This document shows, piece after piece, positions 51,372 to 63,932 of a DNA stretch of 64,000 bases. The translations under genes were made by a program, and so were the position numbers. The stretch is from Sphaerolaimus hirsutus. Taxonomy: Eukaryota; Nematoda; Chromadorea; Monhysterida; Sphaerolaimidae. The stretch's first letter is position 1. Each line of letters begins with the position of its first letter. The notes beneath the pieces are model-generated. The model made no database searches, was not told where the DNA came from, and saw only the letters and a program-made list of their open reading frames with translations. The DNA is taken from the NCBI GenBank assembly GCA_964036195.1, contig OZ038460.1, forward strand, positions 16,681,504-16,745,503, written 5' to 3'.

Positions 51372-53394
51372 TCCGGTTGCATGTTTTATGTAACTGCGCC
51401 GATAGATTATGCAGTGGTGTGGTGGGAAATGGCCGTAGCTTTTTACGGTGCCTCGTACCAATTTGAGCATTTTGTTAAGTGGCAAATTTCGGATATATGT
51501 GCAGGTCATGTTTTATAAATAAAATAATCTGTGGAGTTTCAGATCTCATGCAACAGCACTTACCTAACAGCATCTGAAACATCTGTAAAATGTAGTGCAA
51601 TGTTATTTAAAATGTCAAATAAACAGTAAGTTTTTCTTTTATTTCTACTGTGAAGTTGACATTTTACATGGGACTTAACAAGATATTTTTCATTTTAGTT
51701 GACATTTTTATCTTTACATAAATCGCATTTTACAGGGTGCGAGGCATTGACAGGTTTGTGTTTCAGGGACCGAATATACACCGCACCTTGTGAGTGCCAA
51801 GTAAAGTGAAAAGTTACAAGTGACATCTAAACATGTAGGTAAAATACTTGTCAACTACAACATAGCGATCACTTGTCATGACTCGGGAGAAGCGCAGACT
51901 AAGCTCCCGTCATTTCTGACGGAGCCAATCAGGCGACTAGGTAGTGCTGGCGTTTTCAGGCGCCGCTGACAGGCTGACAAATTTTTGTCGGTTGAAATCC
52001 CGGAGGCGTTTTTTATGCCGCTGCGTATTTTCTGATTACTAAAATACTATAATTCAAAAGTGTTTAAAGCAACTTGCATATGGTACGATTCATTTTGTTG
52101 TCGCCCTCAAATAGCCAAAATTTAAACGCAATCAAAAATCAAAGCACCATGCGCCAAAATGTGCCACAGTTTGTTTCCTTCGCGCTAGAGCCACGTAATC
52201 ACCTACAGCTACATGTTTACTTCGCACTCGTCTGCGACAAACCAATAAGAAAGCCTACAATGTAAAATCCCACAGGATAATCCTCGTAACTGTCGCACTT
52301 TTCCCACAAGCCCACATCACGTGTTAGGTAAACAGCAGCATGCAATAGAAATTCAAACTATTTAGTTCAACTCCAACATTCTAGGAAAGTGGATGCATGC
52401 AACAAAAGTGTCCACCTGCCAACTTACCAGCCCCTTTTCAGTGGCCAGTCCAAAAGTAAAGGTGAGTACAACCAAATACCAAGGCGCGTGCGTTGCACTG
52501 CACAGTCATGCACGCGCGCCCATTGCACATGCATGAGGCTCCCGCCTGGGGTCAGATCCAATTGGAAGGTAAGGCGCTCGGCACGCGAGTCACTGGGGAG
52601 GTGGTGCACGGACTGCTCAACTCAAATCCTGCCTTACATTTAAATCGAATTTGGTAGCTGGGATGGGACACTCCAAGACCTTGTAACGTGTCAAATGTCC
52701 TCTAAAAAGTCAAATGTGATGCAATGTGTCAAATGGCATGTAAAATGCCCCGTAAAAAGCCAGGTCATTTTACATTACTTTTGACACTGCACCACATTTT
52801 ACAGGATCTGAGAGTGCCCCTGGGGGCAGTCCCAGACCCTGTAAAATGTCATGTGTGATGTAAAAGACTGTAATTAGTCATGTGTCACGTAAAAGAGCCT
52901 GTAACGTGTCAAATGTCATGTAAAAACACTGTAAAGTGTCATGTGTATCCAGATTTAATTGTATCATATCCAAATCTTAAGTTTTGTGTATCCAAATCTT
53001 ATTTTCAACATCAAGTGTCTTTTACACTTTACAGGGTCTTTTACACTTTCCAGTGTCTGGGACTGCCCCCCGTAGTCTCCTCAGCCGGGCGGCGCGCGCG
53101 CGTGGACTCTCGTGTGCAAGTGGCAGCGCACTGTACGTGCGCGCGATCGATACAGAAGTGCGTGATGTCGTCGCCTGCAAAAAGCCCACTGCGGTGCGCG
53201 TCGCTTCTGCGCGGCTCCTTTTGAATGGATCCCCGGCGGCACCCCCCTCTGAGATGTGTCTCGTCGGCGATTTATGGCTGTTTCTGCCCCGCGTTTTTGT
53301 GGCCGTTAACTACCACGCACAAAAAACTAGCTTTAAGTTTAGCCGAGATGCTTGTTTTGGACGGGAGCCAATTCCGCTAGTGGACAAGTGGTGA
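51372..53394 (+). other. Possible exons of an unrecognised gene
   Basis: Four segments look exon-like: 51372-51503 (acceptor ATCTACAG, frame containing APIDYAVVWWEMAVAFYG, weak donor GTCATG); 52385-52460 (acceptor ACATTCTAG, strong donor AAG|GTGAGT); 52512-52568 (donor AAG|GTAAGG); and a GC-rich final segment from about 53083 to the stop at 53394 (frame ending REPIPLVDKW). I could not find one phase-consistent path through all four, and no family is recognised. MITEs lie at about 52672-52830 and 52838-53062. This may be a decayed gene or chance. Confidence 0.25.
52672..53062. mobile_element. Two adjacent CCCTGTAAAATGTC MITEs
   Basis: First: CCAAGACCTTGTAACGTGTC to TTTTACAGGATCTGAGAG. Second: GGGGGCAGTCCCAGACCCTG to CCAGTGTCTGGGACTGCCCC, with GTATCCAAATCTTA units in its centre, as in 6890-7020. 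Confidence 0.7.
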
Positions 53395-53399
53395 TAAAA

Positions 53400-54100
53400 G
53401 TGATGTGGTGGGTCAAGTGAAACTTAGGAGTGGCAACAGAATATTTAGATCAATGAAAATGATGTCACTTGTAAGTTGACGTTTGATCACTTATTGTCAC
53501 TTGTGAAATTGCGAAATTAGTACTAGCCTGTTTTTAGATGGGCAGACTGAACAACCAAATCTCCCATTTTTGCCCTAAAATAGTGTTGAGTCAATTAAAT
53601 TCTATACTCACTTTATTGCATTTATTATCACAGCACGCGGGTGGCGTGGGAAAGGAATCAACGAGTTTACTTTATTATTTTATATTTTTTTTACAAATTT
53701 ATTTTTGAACCCACATGCTATTATTAATTAGGTATTCTAGATATTTTCACACAATCACAGCTAATGCTCCTTAAATTTTTTAGTGGGTGGGTATTTATGT
53801 AGGTAGTAATTGTTTTCATTTAATTGTGTTTCGCGTTAAATATATTTGAGTGTCTCGCTGAAAAAATTAAAAAGCTTCGAATCGGGTTGTCAATGTTTTT
53901 TTTCGGAACAATTACTTCAAATTAGGTATCGTACAAAGACATTCGGGCGCAGTGGGCGGCATCTTTTGAGACTTCAGTGACGCACCTCAATTTACCAGCG
54001 GCAGAAAACCAACACATCTTGACACATTTCCATGGTTGCCGCAGTTTATACACGCAAAATGAATGGAACACTTATCATCCCATGGAGACAGCCTACAATT
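53400..54100. other. Region without recognisable genes
   Basis: A/T-rich and plain; nothing that I can support. Confidence 0.4.
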
Positions 54101-54110
54101 TACTTGGCGC

Positions 54111-54633
54111 TAGGCTTCAAACAGGATCCGGATCCCGAATCCCGAGAATTTTCAGGATTTTGTGGTCACGATTCCGATCCCGAAACCTCAATGCCGATCC
54201 CGATCCCGAAATCCTCAAAAAGCCAATCCCGATCCCGAAAGTTTTCAAAACCCGATCCCGATCCCGTGACTCCAATCCCGATCCCGTAAAAATCAGTGGA
54301 AATAATAAAGTGTAAAAATGACGTTTTTCCGTTAAAAAATGCAAACAGAAACATCAATCATCTATTCTATGCCACTTTTCTGGCATCCGAGAGTGTTTGA
54401 ACCCCTTATGCACAACTCTGAATGCCAGAATTATGGCCAAAATCTCGATGCCGAGACCCCAAATCCCGAAAAAATGCCAATCCCGATCCTGATCCCGAAA
54501 TCTGCAACAAAAAAAAAAAACAATTCCTATCCCGATCCCGTGACCCCGATCCCGATCCCGCGACCCCAATCCCGATCCCGAAATCTAAAAAAGCCAATCC
54601 CGATCCCGAAAAGTCAATCCCGTTTGAACCCTA
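54111..54633. mobile_element. hAT-like element with CCCGAT internal repeats, TAGGGTTCAAAC family
   Basis: Left end TAGGCTTCAAACAGGATCC, right end CCCGTTTGAACCCTA, with the perfect 8-bp duplication CTTGGCGC (54103-54110, 54634-54641). Both inner flanks are dense in CCCGATCCCGAT units. The simple frames through these repeats are not genes. Confidence 0.9.
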
Positions 54634-55113
54634 CTTGGCGCAGCATTGAACGCGGGCGTACACAGCTCCCAAGCGCAAGTCAAGTTTAGCGAGCAATTCC
54701 ATTCTGATGTATGGCTCAGTCTCCCGTTTTAGTTTTGCGCGTTCGGACATTCCCGCGCCAATTTTTGTCAGCGGCGTGAAACGCGCGTCGCTTTCAGCAT
54801 GGTGTGACTTAACGCCCGGGGCAAAACGTCACACTTGTGTCGACCAAAGTCGAACAGTTCGATGGGCCACGCTGGCGTATCCTATCTTTTTGCGTATATT
54901 GTTGTTGCGTATCCAATTGTGATACGTATCCATAAATGGTCGATAAAAATGTCAAGCTGTATATGTGTATAAGTGCACGTACTGACTTGGGTATCCACTC
55001 ACGATGACAAACTGTCTAAACAAATGTGTTTCATTTTTTAGTATTATTAATCAATGTTTGAAAGTAAAGTTATTAGAATTATGTTTGAAATGGAACGGTG
55101 AAATTTTTGTAAA

Positions 55114-55413
55114 TACCCTATTTACTCGAATAACTCCCCCTCTTTAATAATCCCCCCTTGAATATCCCTCCTGTTAGACGAGTGCGGAAAAAATAATCCC
55201 CCCTTAAGGTGATAAGATCAATTCTTATGTCCAATTTGAACAAAAATGGCATGTAAGTGTGTTTATAAATCATATTTTGTGGAATGACTTGATAGAAAGA
55301 TGTTTACGGAAAAATAATCCCCTTTGAATAATCCCCCTTGAATAGCCCCCCCCGTCAAAAAAAGTCTGACGAAAAAATAATTATACGATTGAATTATTCG
55401 AGTAAATACGGTA
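55114..55413. mobile_element. C-rich fold-back element, complete copy
   Basis: TACCCTATTTACTCGAATAA at the left and TTATTCGAGTAAATACGGTA at the right. Confidence 0.8.
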
Positions 55414-55549
55414 TCTACAAATTTGAACGATGTAAATCGCACAGTTTTGTTTTGGTCAACTGCATGCAGTAAATATAAAATATTCAAGATTGAGGGATGT
55501 GTGGATTCGTGTGGATGGATGTATGCAACTGGAAGATACGGAAAACAGT

Positions 55550-55840
55550 CCTGGGCCAGTTCCGTAAGTGGCAAAGTAAAGTGTGAAGTTAAAAGTGACA
55601 GGTGAAGTAAAGATTAAGGAGTAGAGAAAAATAAAGTAAAGTGATATATGGTAAGATAAAGTAAGTTAAAGAATAAAGAGTAAATTAGTTAAGAGAAATA
55701 AAGGAGTAAAGTAAAGAGTAAAGTTAAAAGTAAAGAGTGAAGTAAAGATTAAAGAGTAAAGAAAAAAAGTAAAATGATAAATGGAAAAGGAAAGAGTCAA
55801 ATACTTTGCCACTTGCGGAACTGGCCCCTGGTACCACCCC
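55550..55840. repeat. GTAAAGTAAAG-type array
   Basis: CTGGGCCAGTTCCG...AAGTGGCAAAGTAAAG at the left and TTTGCCACTTGCGGAACTGGCCCC at the right are inverted; the interior is AGTAAAGAGTAAAG repeats. It looks like one fold-back element of about 250 bp. Confidence 0.65.
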
Positions 55841-55970
55841 CAGACCCTGTAAAATGCCCTGTAAAAAATCAAATGTCATGCAAAGTGTCAAAAGTCATGG
55901 AAAATGCCCTGCAAAATGGCAACCGAGTTTACAGGGCATTTCACAGGGTCCGGGACTGCCCCCTGGTGGC
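55838..55970. mobile_element. CCCTGTAAAATGTC MITE
   Basis: CCCAGACCCTGTAAAATGCC at the left, GCATTTCACAGGGTCCGGGA at the right, then CTGCCCCCTGG. Confidence 0.75.
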
Positions 55971-56592
55971 GACGCGTCGCACTGCACCCGTGCAGCAGCG
56001 GCACACGCAGTGCACTGCACTCTGATATGTACGTCCACGTGTACGCATGCAGTTCAGTTCAGTTCAGTTTAGTTCCTCCGCTTGTCGCCGCGCATACTTC
56101 ATGCTTACATGCGCATATGCCGTACTTGTGTAATGGGTGTAGCATGCGGGCAGCGTCTGAGATAGACAAGGGAATACTGACAAGAGAAACGCGGAACACC
56201 CGCCGCTGAAGCTGCCCCCCACTGCATATGTATTTATGTACTTGTGCCGCTGTTGCCGCACCCTCCTATTTCAAGCTAGCTGACTTGTGCATATTACATA
56301 TTGGTTCATTTGCATATTGAGATGTTTGACTAATTTTGTGTGATGGGTATTTTTGTCTACTGGCCATTCTGGTGAAACTATGCAGACATAAACAGTACAG
56401 TACAGCACACTAGCGGTCAGAATAGTTGAGACTTTTCACCATAGAGAAATGGGAGGCTGGGAGTCCACCACACTTTTGTTGCTTCCCAGTTACTTATCCC
56501 TGGCTCAATTTTGATGCTGTTCGAGTATGTTGGGTTTTCAGGTCAGGACTATGACTAAAAAAATTTGTTTGCTTGAATAATCCCCCAGTCAC

Positions 56593-57427
56593 TAGGGTTC
56601 AAACGGGACCAGCTTTTTTGGACCAGAACCGGGACCAGAAATTTTCTAATGTTGGGACTGGGACCGGGACCAGAACTAGGGGGTCGGGACCGGGACCAGG
56701 ACTGGCTTTTTTCAATTGTCGGGACTGGGACCAGGACCAGGACTGGGGGGTTGGGACCGGGACTAGGATTTGCCGAACCATGTACCGGGACCGCAGTCTT
56801 GTTTGAACGCTATTCTAATGTAATATCCAGTCAATGTTGTTCCACACACCTCCACTGTGTGAAGGACCACTCTCAATGTATTAGCCTTTTCTTATAACAT
56901 TATTCAAGCACTATTCCATTCCCATCTTCTTTCGAAGTTGTGAATATATTATGAAAAGCAATGTATTTATGTAACAAGTTAGACAAGAAACTTGTAACAA
57001 CACCTAAAATAGACTTTTTTTGCAGATATCACCACTGATAATACAACAAAATGGCTCCACAGCCATTATATTGCTATATATATATGACATCATAAGATAC
57101 TGCTATTTGTGTGACATATTTACGTGTATATGTTGACCACATTGTAACTATTTATATTTGGGAACCTTTGAAAAAAACATTCATTTAAACAACAATTCAT
57201 TAAACCCAGGTCATTGAAAAATACTTTTTCTCCTCCCTATGTCGGGACTGATATAAAATTCCGGGACCGGGACCGGGACCGGGACAGGGACAGGCTTTTT
57301 TTTATTGTCAGGGGCTGGGACCGGGACTGGGACTGGGGTGTCGGGACTGGAACCGGGAGCTGGACTGTTCCAGTCCTGACTTTTTGACTGAACCATGTAC
57401 CGGGACCGCAGTCATGTTTGAACCCTA
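56593..57427. mobile_element. hAT-like element with GGGACC internal repeats, TAGGGTTCAAAC family
   Basis: TAGGGTTCAAACGGGACC at the left and GTTTGAACCCTA at the right, with the perfect 8-bp duplication CCAGTCAC (56585-56592, 57428-57435). GGGACCGGGACC repeats fill both inner flanks, with an A/T-rich middle. Same termini as 54111-54633 but a different internal hexamer. Confidence 0.9.
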
Positions 57428-57435
57428 CCAGTCAC

Positions 57436-58590
57436 TAGGGGTCTACAAAAAGGTGGTCAAGAAAAATTAAAAAAATCAGGTTAATCTGGTTGATTGATTT
57501 TGCAGCTTAATAACTTGCCCATTTTTGGGCCGATTTGGATCATTCTACTCTAACAATGATCTGGACAACCTGAAGATTCCATTTTTGATGTCAGATTAGT
57601 GATGTATAAATTCTGCTGATTTTACCCTGTTTTTCAGCATGGAAAATAATTTTTTTTTGAACACACTATCATATATTTACTCTTGATTGAGAGAAACACA
57701 ATACTGAAAGAATCAGATTGATATCTCTTACCAATCAACAGTGATAGCATATCAAACTTCCGCCTTTCATCCGTATCAGTAACCACAGGCCCAAATTGAT
57801 ATATGCCCAAACCAATTTGACCTCAAAAATGAACTCTCCAATCATTTGTGATCATTTTAAAAGTCAATTGACAAAAATTGGTCGACAAATGAACGAGTTA
57901 TTGGCGTGCAAATTCTGTTATTTCTGGGCAACACCTAATTTTTTGAAAGAAAATTTTTTTTCAAACCCACCATATCTTGGGTCAGTGGAGTAGTAGAAAG
58001 ATGCCATCAATTTTCACGTTAGCCCCGACATAAAATTACATTATATTCAAATATCAACAATTTTCGCTGAACGGTTGAGGAGAGACGTGCACGTGGACAC
58101 AGTCGGACCTCACCTGAACAAATTTCCCTTATTAGACAACGGGGTGGAGAGTCTCAACTATTCTGACCACTAGTGTACATCAACTACTGCTCATGGAGAT
58201 CAAAAATGATTCATGCTGGCAAATCCAAATGTGTTTAACACAGATTAATCAGCTTTGGAAATATCAACTAGTGCACATAGCCCCAACCATTAATGTATGT
58301 AATACTCACAGTATGTAATATTCACACCCAGCCAACAGCAACGGCTCTTTGGGGGGGGGACACACCGGGGGGGGGGTGGGGGGGTGGGGGGTGGCGCCCA
58401 GCAGCATGAGTGCACGCACACACGCGTCCACGTGAGATTGATATAGGATAGGGCAGACGCGGACCGATGGCCCTGGCCGCGCTGGTGATGAGGAGCACTG
58501 CAGTGCACTCCACGCGCGCAGTGCGCTGCAGCCGCCAAGTGATGGAAAGCCACGAGCGGCCAAAGTGGTCCCCCCCCCCGCCTGGGGGCG
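57436..58590. other. Region without recognisable genes
   Basis: A/T-rich, then a G-rich tract at 58350-58400 beside GC-rich sequence with TGCAGTGCACTCC. Short frames here are compositional. Confidence 0.4.
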
Positions 58591-58599
58591 CTTCTGGAG

Positions 58600-58855
58600 T
58601 CTGGGATATGTCAATGTCAAGTGTTTGATTGAGTGTGGAGGTAATGGAAAGTGCCCTGGAAAATTGGGGAAGTTTTGTTTGCTAGATTACGGGACATTTT
58701 ACGTGACAGTTGACACTTTGCATGACATTTTACATGACAGTTGACACTTTGCATGACATTTTACATGACACTTTGCATGACATTTTACATGACAGTTGAC
58801 ACTTTGCATGACAGTTGACACTTTGCACGACATTTGACATTTGACAGGGTTTGAG
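58600..58855. mobile_element. CATGACATTTTACATGACA-rich MITE
   Basis: At least five repeats of ACAGTTGACACTTTGCATGA and CATTTTACATGAC expand one arm of the CCCTGTAAAATGTC family, ending in GACAGGGTTTGAGAGCAG. Confidence 0.65.
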
Positions 58856-58859
58856 AGCA

Positions 58860-60090
58860 GCACCCGAGCCGAGCATGTATAATTTTGATGCCCATGTTAT
58901 AGCTACACACTTCACCCTGAATCACTAGTTTTGGACAGAAAATTCCTTGACAGTGCCGCGCGCTTAACACTGGCCGTTTTCCACCACGGGGAAAAGTTTG
59001 CGGCCAAGTTTTGGATCGGATTGGTACGTGACAAAGCGTGTCGGGTTTTGAGCATTCAGGCGGCCCTTCAGCGCGGCGCGCCTGCCCTTCTTCTGGCGGG
59101 CTGGCAGTGGAAATTGCACTGCGAGCCTACTCTGCTCTCGTTTGTGTGTGTGTGTGTGTGTGTGTCTATTGAGCCATGTACTAAACTCATGTATGTCAAA
59201 TACTTTGCGCGACAATTCAAACTGACAACAACACGGTGAATTGTCCAAAATTGCGGCCTTTGTTGTGATATGTTAACCCTGCGCATACAATTTTGTGGGT
59301 GTTGGAAAAATTCGCTTTTGAAATTTTATCTGTTGAAAAGACATTTTATGCTGTTTATAAGACTGTAATTTTTGTGCATTTTTGGGAACGTACTGGACAT
59401 TAGAAGCATTTATTATCAGGTATACAGTAATTGGCGTGAGAAAGTAAGCCATATATTGTAACGTGGATTTTTACTTGTGATCTGCGTTTGAACTCTTGAA
59501 AGTGAAGAACGAATCGGTATTTTCAAACCTCAAACACATCGATTTATTAGCGAATTTTCTTCACACCATGACCACTACTTCGTCTAGACCGCTGAAATAT
59601 GGCCATTTTTATCCAACAGGGAACTGTGACATTTCGAAGTGCCATGCGCAGTACATTTATTTGGAACACGAGCATTGCATGCACATATGTATCTACGTAT
59701 TTACGTATTGCGAAGTTGTGACGTGTGCTACGGTACAGTCACGATATTTTGGATCATGCAAATGGCATTGGAAGCAAAGATATTCTTTATTTTTATTCCG
59801 CGTGATTCCATTTTTCGATGAGAAATATCCGCGATCAAAATCCATCCGAATTCGTGTTTCTGTCGGAAAATTGGTGGCGCCAAATTTTCCGGTAGCGAAA
59901 GCAATGTATTGTGAATAAAAATGCATCATTTTTTGTTCTTAATTCAAACGGCACACGGTAGACTCCGGTGTAAAGTCCGAGACCAATAAGCTATATTTAC
60001 ATATGGACAAATATGTTTCTGTTGTCCAGCCATAGATAATGGTCATGATTATAGGTTGGTGGAAATAGGTGCCTGCCCAGTTCTGTGTAC
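58860..60090. other. Region without confirmed genes
   Basis: A possible exon-like stretch at 58943-59022 (frame AARLTLAVFHHGEKFAAKFW, donor TTG|GTACGT) has no partner exon. A (GT)n run lies at 59141-59164. An open frame at 59496-59918 begins with a non-ATG codon and matches nothing that I recognise. Confidence 0.3.
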
Positions 60091-60658
60091 CACAGTTGTT
60101 AAAATGTACGTACATTTACTCGAAAAATACGCGAGTACGCGGTAAATATATTCACATATACTTTTTCAAAAAGTAATGTACTTACTTTTACGCGTACATT
60201 TGAAAAGTACACGCGTACAGAGAAAATGTATTTTTGTTGCTAAAATAAGACAGTTAGGAAGAAATCATATCATTTTTCTAAAAAATACTAAAAAATCATT
60301 AAAAAATGACATATATTGTGTCTTTCAGTGTAAAATATACTCTCACATGTAAAAATTAGTGTAAAAATACGTTTTCCAGGGGAAAAGTACTCGCTTTTAC
60401 ATTTTCCTGGGGACAAAAGTATTTTACTCACATTTACGCATGAGTACGAGTAAAAAAAAGTATTTTACATTATCTATACTTTGTGGTGAGAACAAAAATA
60501 CTTACGTTTATATATATTTTTAAAAAAGTTCAGTAATTCTAACAACTCCGATTTGAAGTATGCGTTCTGCAAATAAACCCTAACTGAGGTGAGTAAAAAT
60601 AAAATACTTGCATTTACATGGTACTTTTGAAAAAAGTTCAGTAATTCTAACAACTCTG
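60091..60658. mobile_element. hAT-like element, CAGAGTTGTTAAAA family
   Basis: CACAGTTGTTAAAATGTACG at the left, GTAATTCTAACAACTCTG at the right, with the perfect 8-bp duplication CTGTGTAC (60083-60090, 60659-60666). A second internal TAATTCTAACAACTC near 60535 suggests a duplicated right end. Confidence 0.9.
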
Positions 60659-60669
60659 CTGTGTACGCG

Positions 60670-61920
60670 TTGAGCAAAGTTGACAGTTCCAACGGGACTT
60701 TGTCAAATATTTTCCTGTTCTATCGTTACTTCGCTGTAGTTTTATTACGTTGTTTTTTAACGGTGCTTCATGTTTTGAAGAAGTTTAAAATGCGATTTTT
60801 ATAGCACAATTATTGCAGTGATTAGTGCTTCTTTGTTGAGATGAATGAAATTTGTAATCCAGATCCAGAATTATCTTTACGTGTATCAAATTCTTAGAAA
60901 ACTCGCCAATTTTTTCATTTTTAGCAGTTTCATTTTTTGTTTCCTCAATACATATCCCCATTGTAGTTGACCTAAACGTGAACTCGATTGAAGAATGCCA
61001 AACAAATTTGTGCAAACCCATGTGTTTGTTTATTTCATCATACCTAAAATACACTCAATATTATCTTTCATCCAAAAACACCCTACATTTCAATTTCATT
61101 CCACGAAAGCCTCATGTCAAAACTTGAAAGACACCATGAAATTTAGTCATCGAGCACGCGACAAAATGTTCTGCAGTTATTTTAGTAGCGCTGGGAAAGC
61201 CGGCTGGAAATATAGCGCCGAGGCTAAGCTTATAAGGCGCCATAAATTACGCTGCCGTAACGCCGACACTATTCGGTGCCATTTTTGAACTTCAGTGCTA
61301 TTTAACTGGGGCCATTTCGCGGTGTTTCAACCTCACCAATCGATGTGGCGCCATTTCCAACGCCATGGCGCCATGGCGCCAGCGCCATTCCATCGCTACA
61401 CTCCCTCAGTCTCAACCGTACAATTCCGTCGGCGGGTATGAGCCATTTGCATCGCACTGCGCGAATGCCCCGGCGCATCACCGCGTTTACATCCATCCCA
61501 ACCAAAGTGCGCGCGCCCATGCTAACTCGCGCTTGTCTAGGGTTCGGGCCGGGTACCCGACTCGACTCGAGATTTGTGACTGTTGAGTCGGGTTGGGAAA
61601 CCCGACACGGTGCGGGTGTCGGGTTTACCTACCTAGTTTTTTTTGCACACCACTTGTGTAAAAATATTCACATTCACATATCTTGTGTAAATTGACTTGT
61701 CTATTGACCTATCACTTACAAGTTTTCTCATGACTTGTCCACTTTCGATTCCGGTTCTCATTTCCGGTTTCAATTCCGATTCGCAACGCTACGGCAAACG
61801 GCGGTGACGAGCAGCGGGCTTACTTTTAAAAAGTTGTCTCCGTCATGCCGGATCTCATGAAGGAAGTACTTGTTCCATTTATGGCCGCCTGCAATGCAAT
61901 GCAGCGCATACGTACAGGGC
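60670..61920. other. Region without recognisable genes
   Basis: A GGCGCC-rich hAT-like fragment lies at about 61340-61400 (CATGGCGCCAGCGCCATTCC then ATCGCTA). A GTCGGGTTGGGAAACCCGAC hairpin lies near 61590. No coding sequence that I can support. Confidence 0.4.
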
Positions 61921-62165
61921 GCAGTTTCAGACCATGTAAAATTTCAAATGTCAAGCAAAGTGTCAAAAGGGATGTAAAATGCCCTGTAAAATGTCAAATG
62001 TCATGCAAAGTGTCAAAAGTCATGTAAAATGCCCTGCAAAAAGTCTAATGTCATGCGTAGTGTCAAAAGTCATGTAAAATGGGCTGGAAAATGGCGAAAT
62101 TTTGTCACTTTACATGGCATTTGACATTTTACAGTCCATTTTACCAGGTCTGGAAATGCCCCCTG
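61921..62165. mobile_element. CCCTGTAAAATGTC MITE, expanded copy
   Basis: TTCAGACCATGTAAAATTTC, then two GTCAAATGTCATGCAAAGTG units, and CATTTTACCAGGTCTGGAAATGCCCCCTG at the right. Confidence 0.7.
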
Positions 62166-62576
62166 TAGTGCAACGCGCACGTATACATGAGTATTGTACA
62201 TGGGTTTAGAAAAAGACATGCGCACTGCGGCGCACGGTACCCTGATGAAGCTAAAAATGTGTTTTGAGGAGAGTTTCGGGGTACTTTTCCAATTTGTGGC
62301 GTCACATTTTTTTCCAATAGGTTCAAATTACAGCCAAATGGTGTCACGTGCAGTAAAGTTCATCGTAGAATTGTTCATGAAAGAATGACTGAACGTTGTT
62401 AATCAACATTTTGTCGTCGAGGAAGTAAGTTCAGTGTGTTCAATGTTGCGGGAAATCAGTGCAGCGTTACTCGCGATGTCACGTTTTAGCTGTAATTTGA
62501 ACGTAAGATAAATTATAATGGGTATGATGCTTCAATTAGGTATGGATGCATCAATTAAAGGTCCCTAATGATGAGA

Positions 62577-62772
62577 TACCGTATTTCTTCTAATAGAACG
62601 GCATACATCCAATCGAACGGTACCTCCAATAGAACGGCATGTTTAGGCTGTTTTTGCACTCACGAAAAAATAGAAGGGCAGTCTCAAATAGAACGGTACC
62701 TCCAATAGAACGGCAGGTAAAGAAGTTGACGAAAAAAATAGAACGGTGCTCTTCTATTAGAAGAAATACGGT
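62577..62772. mobile_element. TTCTAATAGAACGG-family element, full copy
   Basis: TACCGTATTTCTTCTAATAG at the left and CTATTAGAAGAAATACGGTA at the right are exact inverses; inner CAATAGAACGGTACCTCC units. Confidence 0.85.
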
Positions 62773-63575
62773 AGTGTGTGTCACGGACGTTCCGAATTAA
62801 ACTTTTTGTGTCGGGGTGACGCCCAACTCAAGGTTTCATACACTGTTACCCCCCCCCCCATTTTTGAAACCAGCGTTGAAAATTGCACGTAGGCGATTTG
62901 TGATTTGTGCCATCGAACCTGAATATACATTTACCTATATTTGTAAATATTTTAATAATGCTCGATTTTTGTGACATTCTAAATATATTCACCATTTAGG
63001 TAGGTACCTATTTATGTGTTTTTTAAACACCACATTTCCTTGCATAATTTCTCAAAATCGTAAGAAAATCCACATGGGAGTTGAATGAGGTAAAGGTTTC
63101 ACATTATATGTCCTGTGTATTAGAAAAAATGGCATACTTTCTATTTCTTTCAAATGGCCCAATTATTCGGGCAAAATTTCGGGCGTAAGTGCTCGTCATA
63201 TCACTTTAATTTTAACGTTGTGTCAAAAAAAATTTCCCATCTGGATCACCTGATTTCTACCAAAAATGCTCAAAAGCTTGAATCCCAGCTGGGCAGGATA
63301 TACAAAAAAGATTTTCCATTCACACTCGGCTCACAATCAGAATCAATTCGGATGCAAATCTCGAATCGCCGTTCTGACGACATATTTCATCCGTCCATGG
63401 CAAAAATGCCGCTTGACTGTTAATCCAACATTGTTTGTGGGCGACTTGATACATAACATGTAGCTGGATATTTTCAATGAGCATTTTCATGTCACGCAGA
63501 ACGCTTGTTTCTTTGCCCCCCCCCCGTTTTCGTGACATGATTGTGACGATTGAAATTTGTGTTTGTGAGTGAGTC
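62773..63575. other. Region without recognisable genes
   Basis: A/T-rich with C runs at 62850 and 63518. The open frame 63154-63423 matches no family that I recognise and is not called. Confidence 0.4.
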
Positions 63576-63581
63576 AGTTAC

Positions 63582-63681
63582 TAGTGATGTAAAATGCGCC
63601 AGCAGTTTGGCGCCAGCGCCATGGCGTTTTTTGCTTTCCACTGGCGCCAGATGCCAGCGCCATGGCCTTTTTATATCACTA
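63582..63681. mobile_element. Short GGCGCC-rich TAGTGATG element
   Basis: TAGTGATGTAAAATGCGCC at the left, GCCATGGCCTTTTTATATCA+CTA at the right. No clear target duplication. Confidence 0.7.
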
Positions 63682-63849
63682 CAGGGGAGTTAAACGAATT
63701 TATAGAAGTTTCGCACGTAGTTTTGCACAGTAGCTTTATTTTTTAATGCATTAACTGTTTCTTTTTTTCAATGTATGACATTATTCAAGTCAAATGCATG
63801 TACCTCAGCTGGGGGAATTATTCAAAGGGTGAAGTTATAGCAGAGGACT

Positions 63850-63932
63850 TACCGTATTTTTTGAAATACCCATTGCTGGGTTAATCTTTACAGAGAGCAC
63901 ATTTTGAGGGAGTAGTTCGAGGAAATATGGTG
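63850..63932. mobile_element. Short degraded C-rich fold-back
   Basis: TACCGTATTTTTTGAAATAC and AGTTCGAGGAAATATGGT arms. Confidence 0.55.

Noticed and set aside
54032..54649. Arg/Pro/Asp/Ser-rich repeat frames on both strands
   Set aside because: Translations of CCCGAT repeats inside a hAT-like element.
56573..57396. Gly/Thr-rich repeat frames
   Set aside because: Translations of GGGACC repeats inside a hAT-like element.
59496..59918. 140-codon open frame
   Set aside because: Begins with a non-ATG codon, has no recognised family and no splice partners; chance in A/T-rich sequence cannot be excluded.
63154..63423. 89-codon open frame with ordinary-looking composition
   Set aside because: No recognised family, no start context or neighbouring exons.
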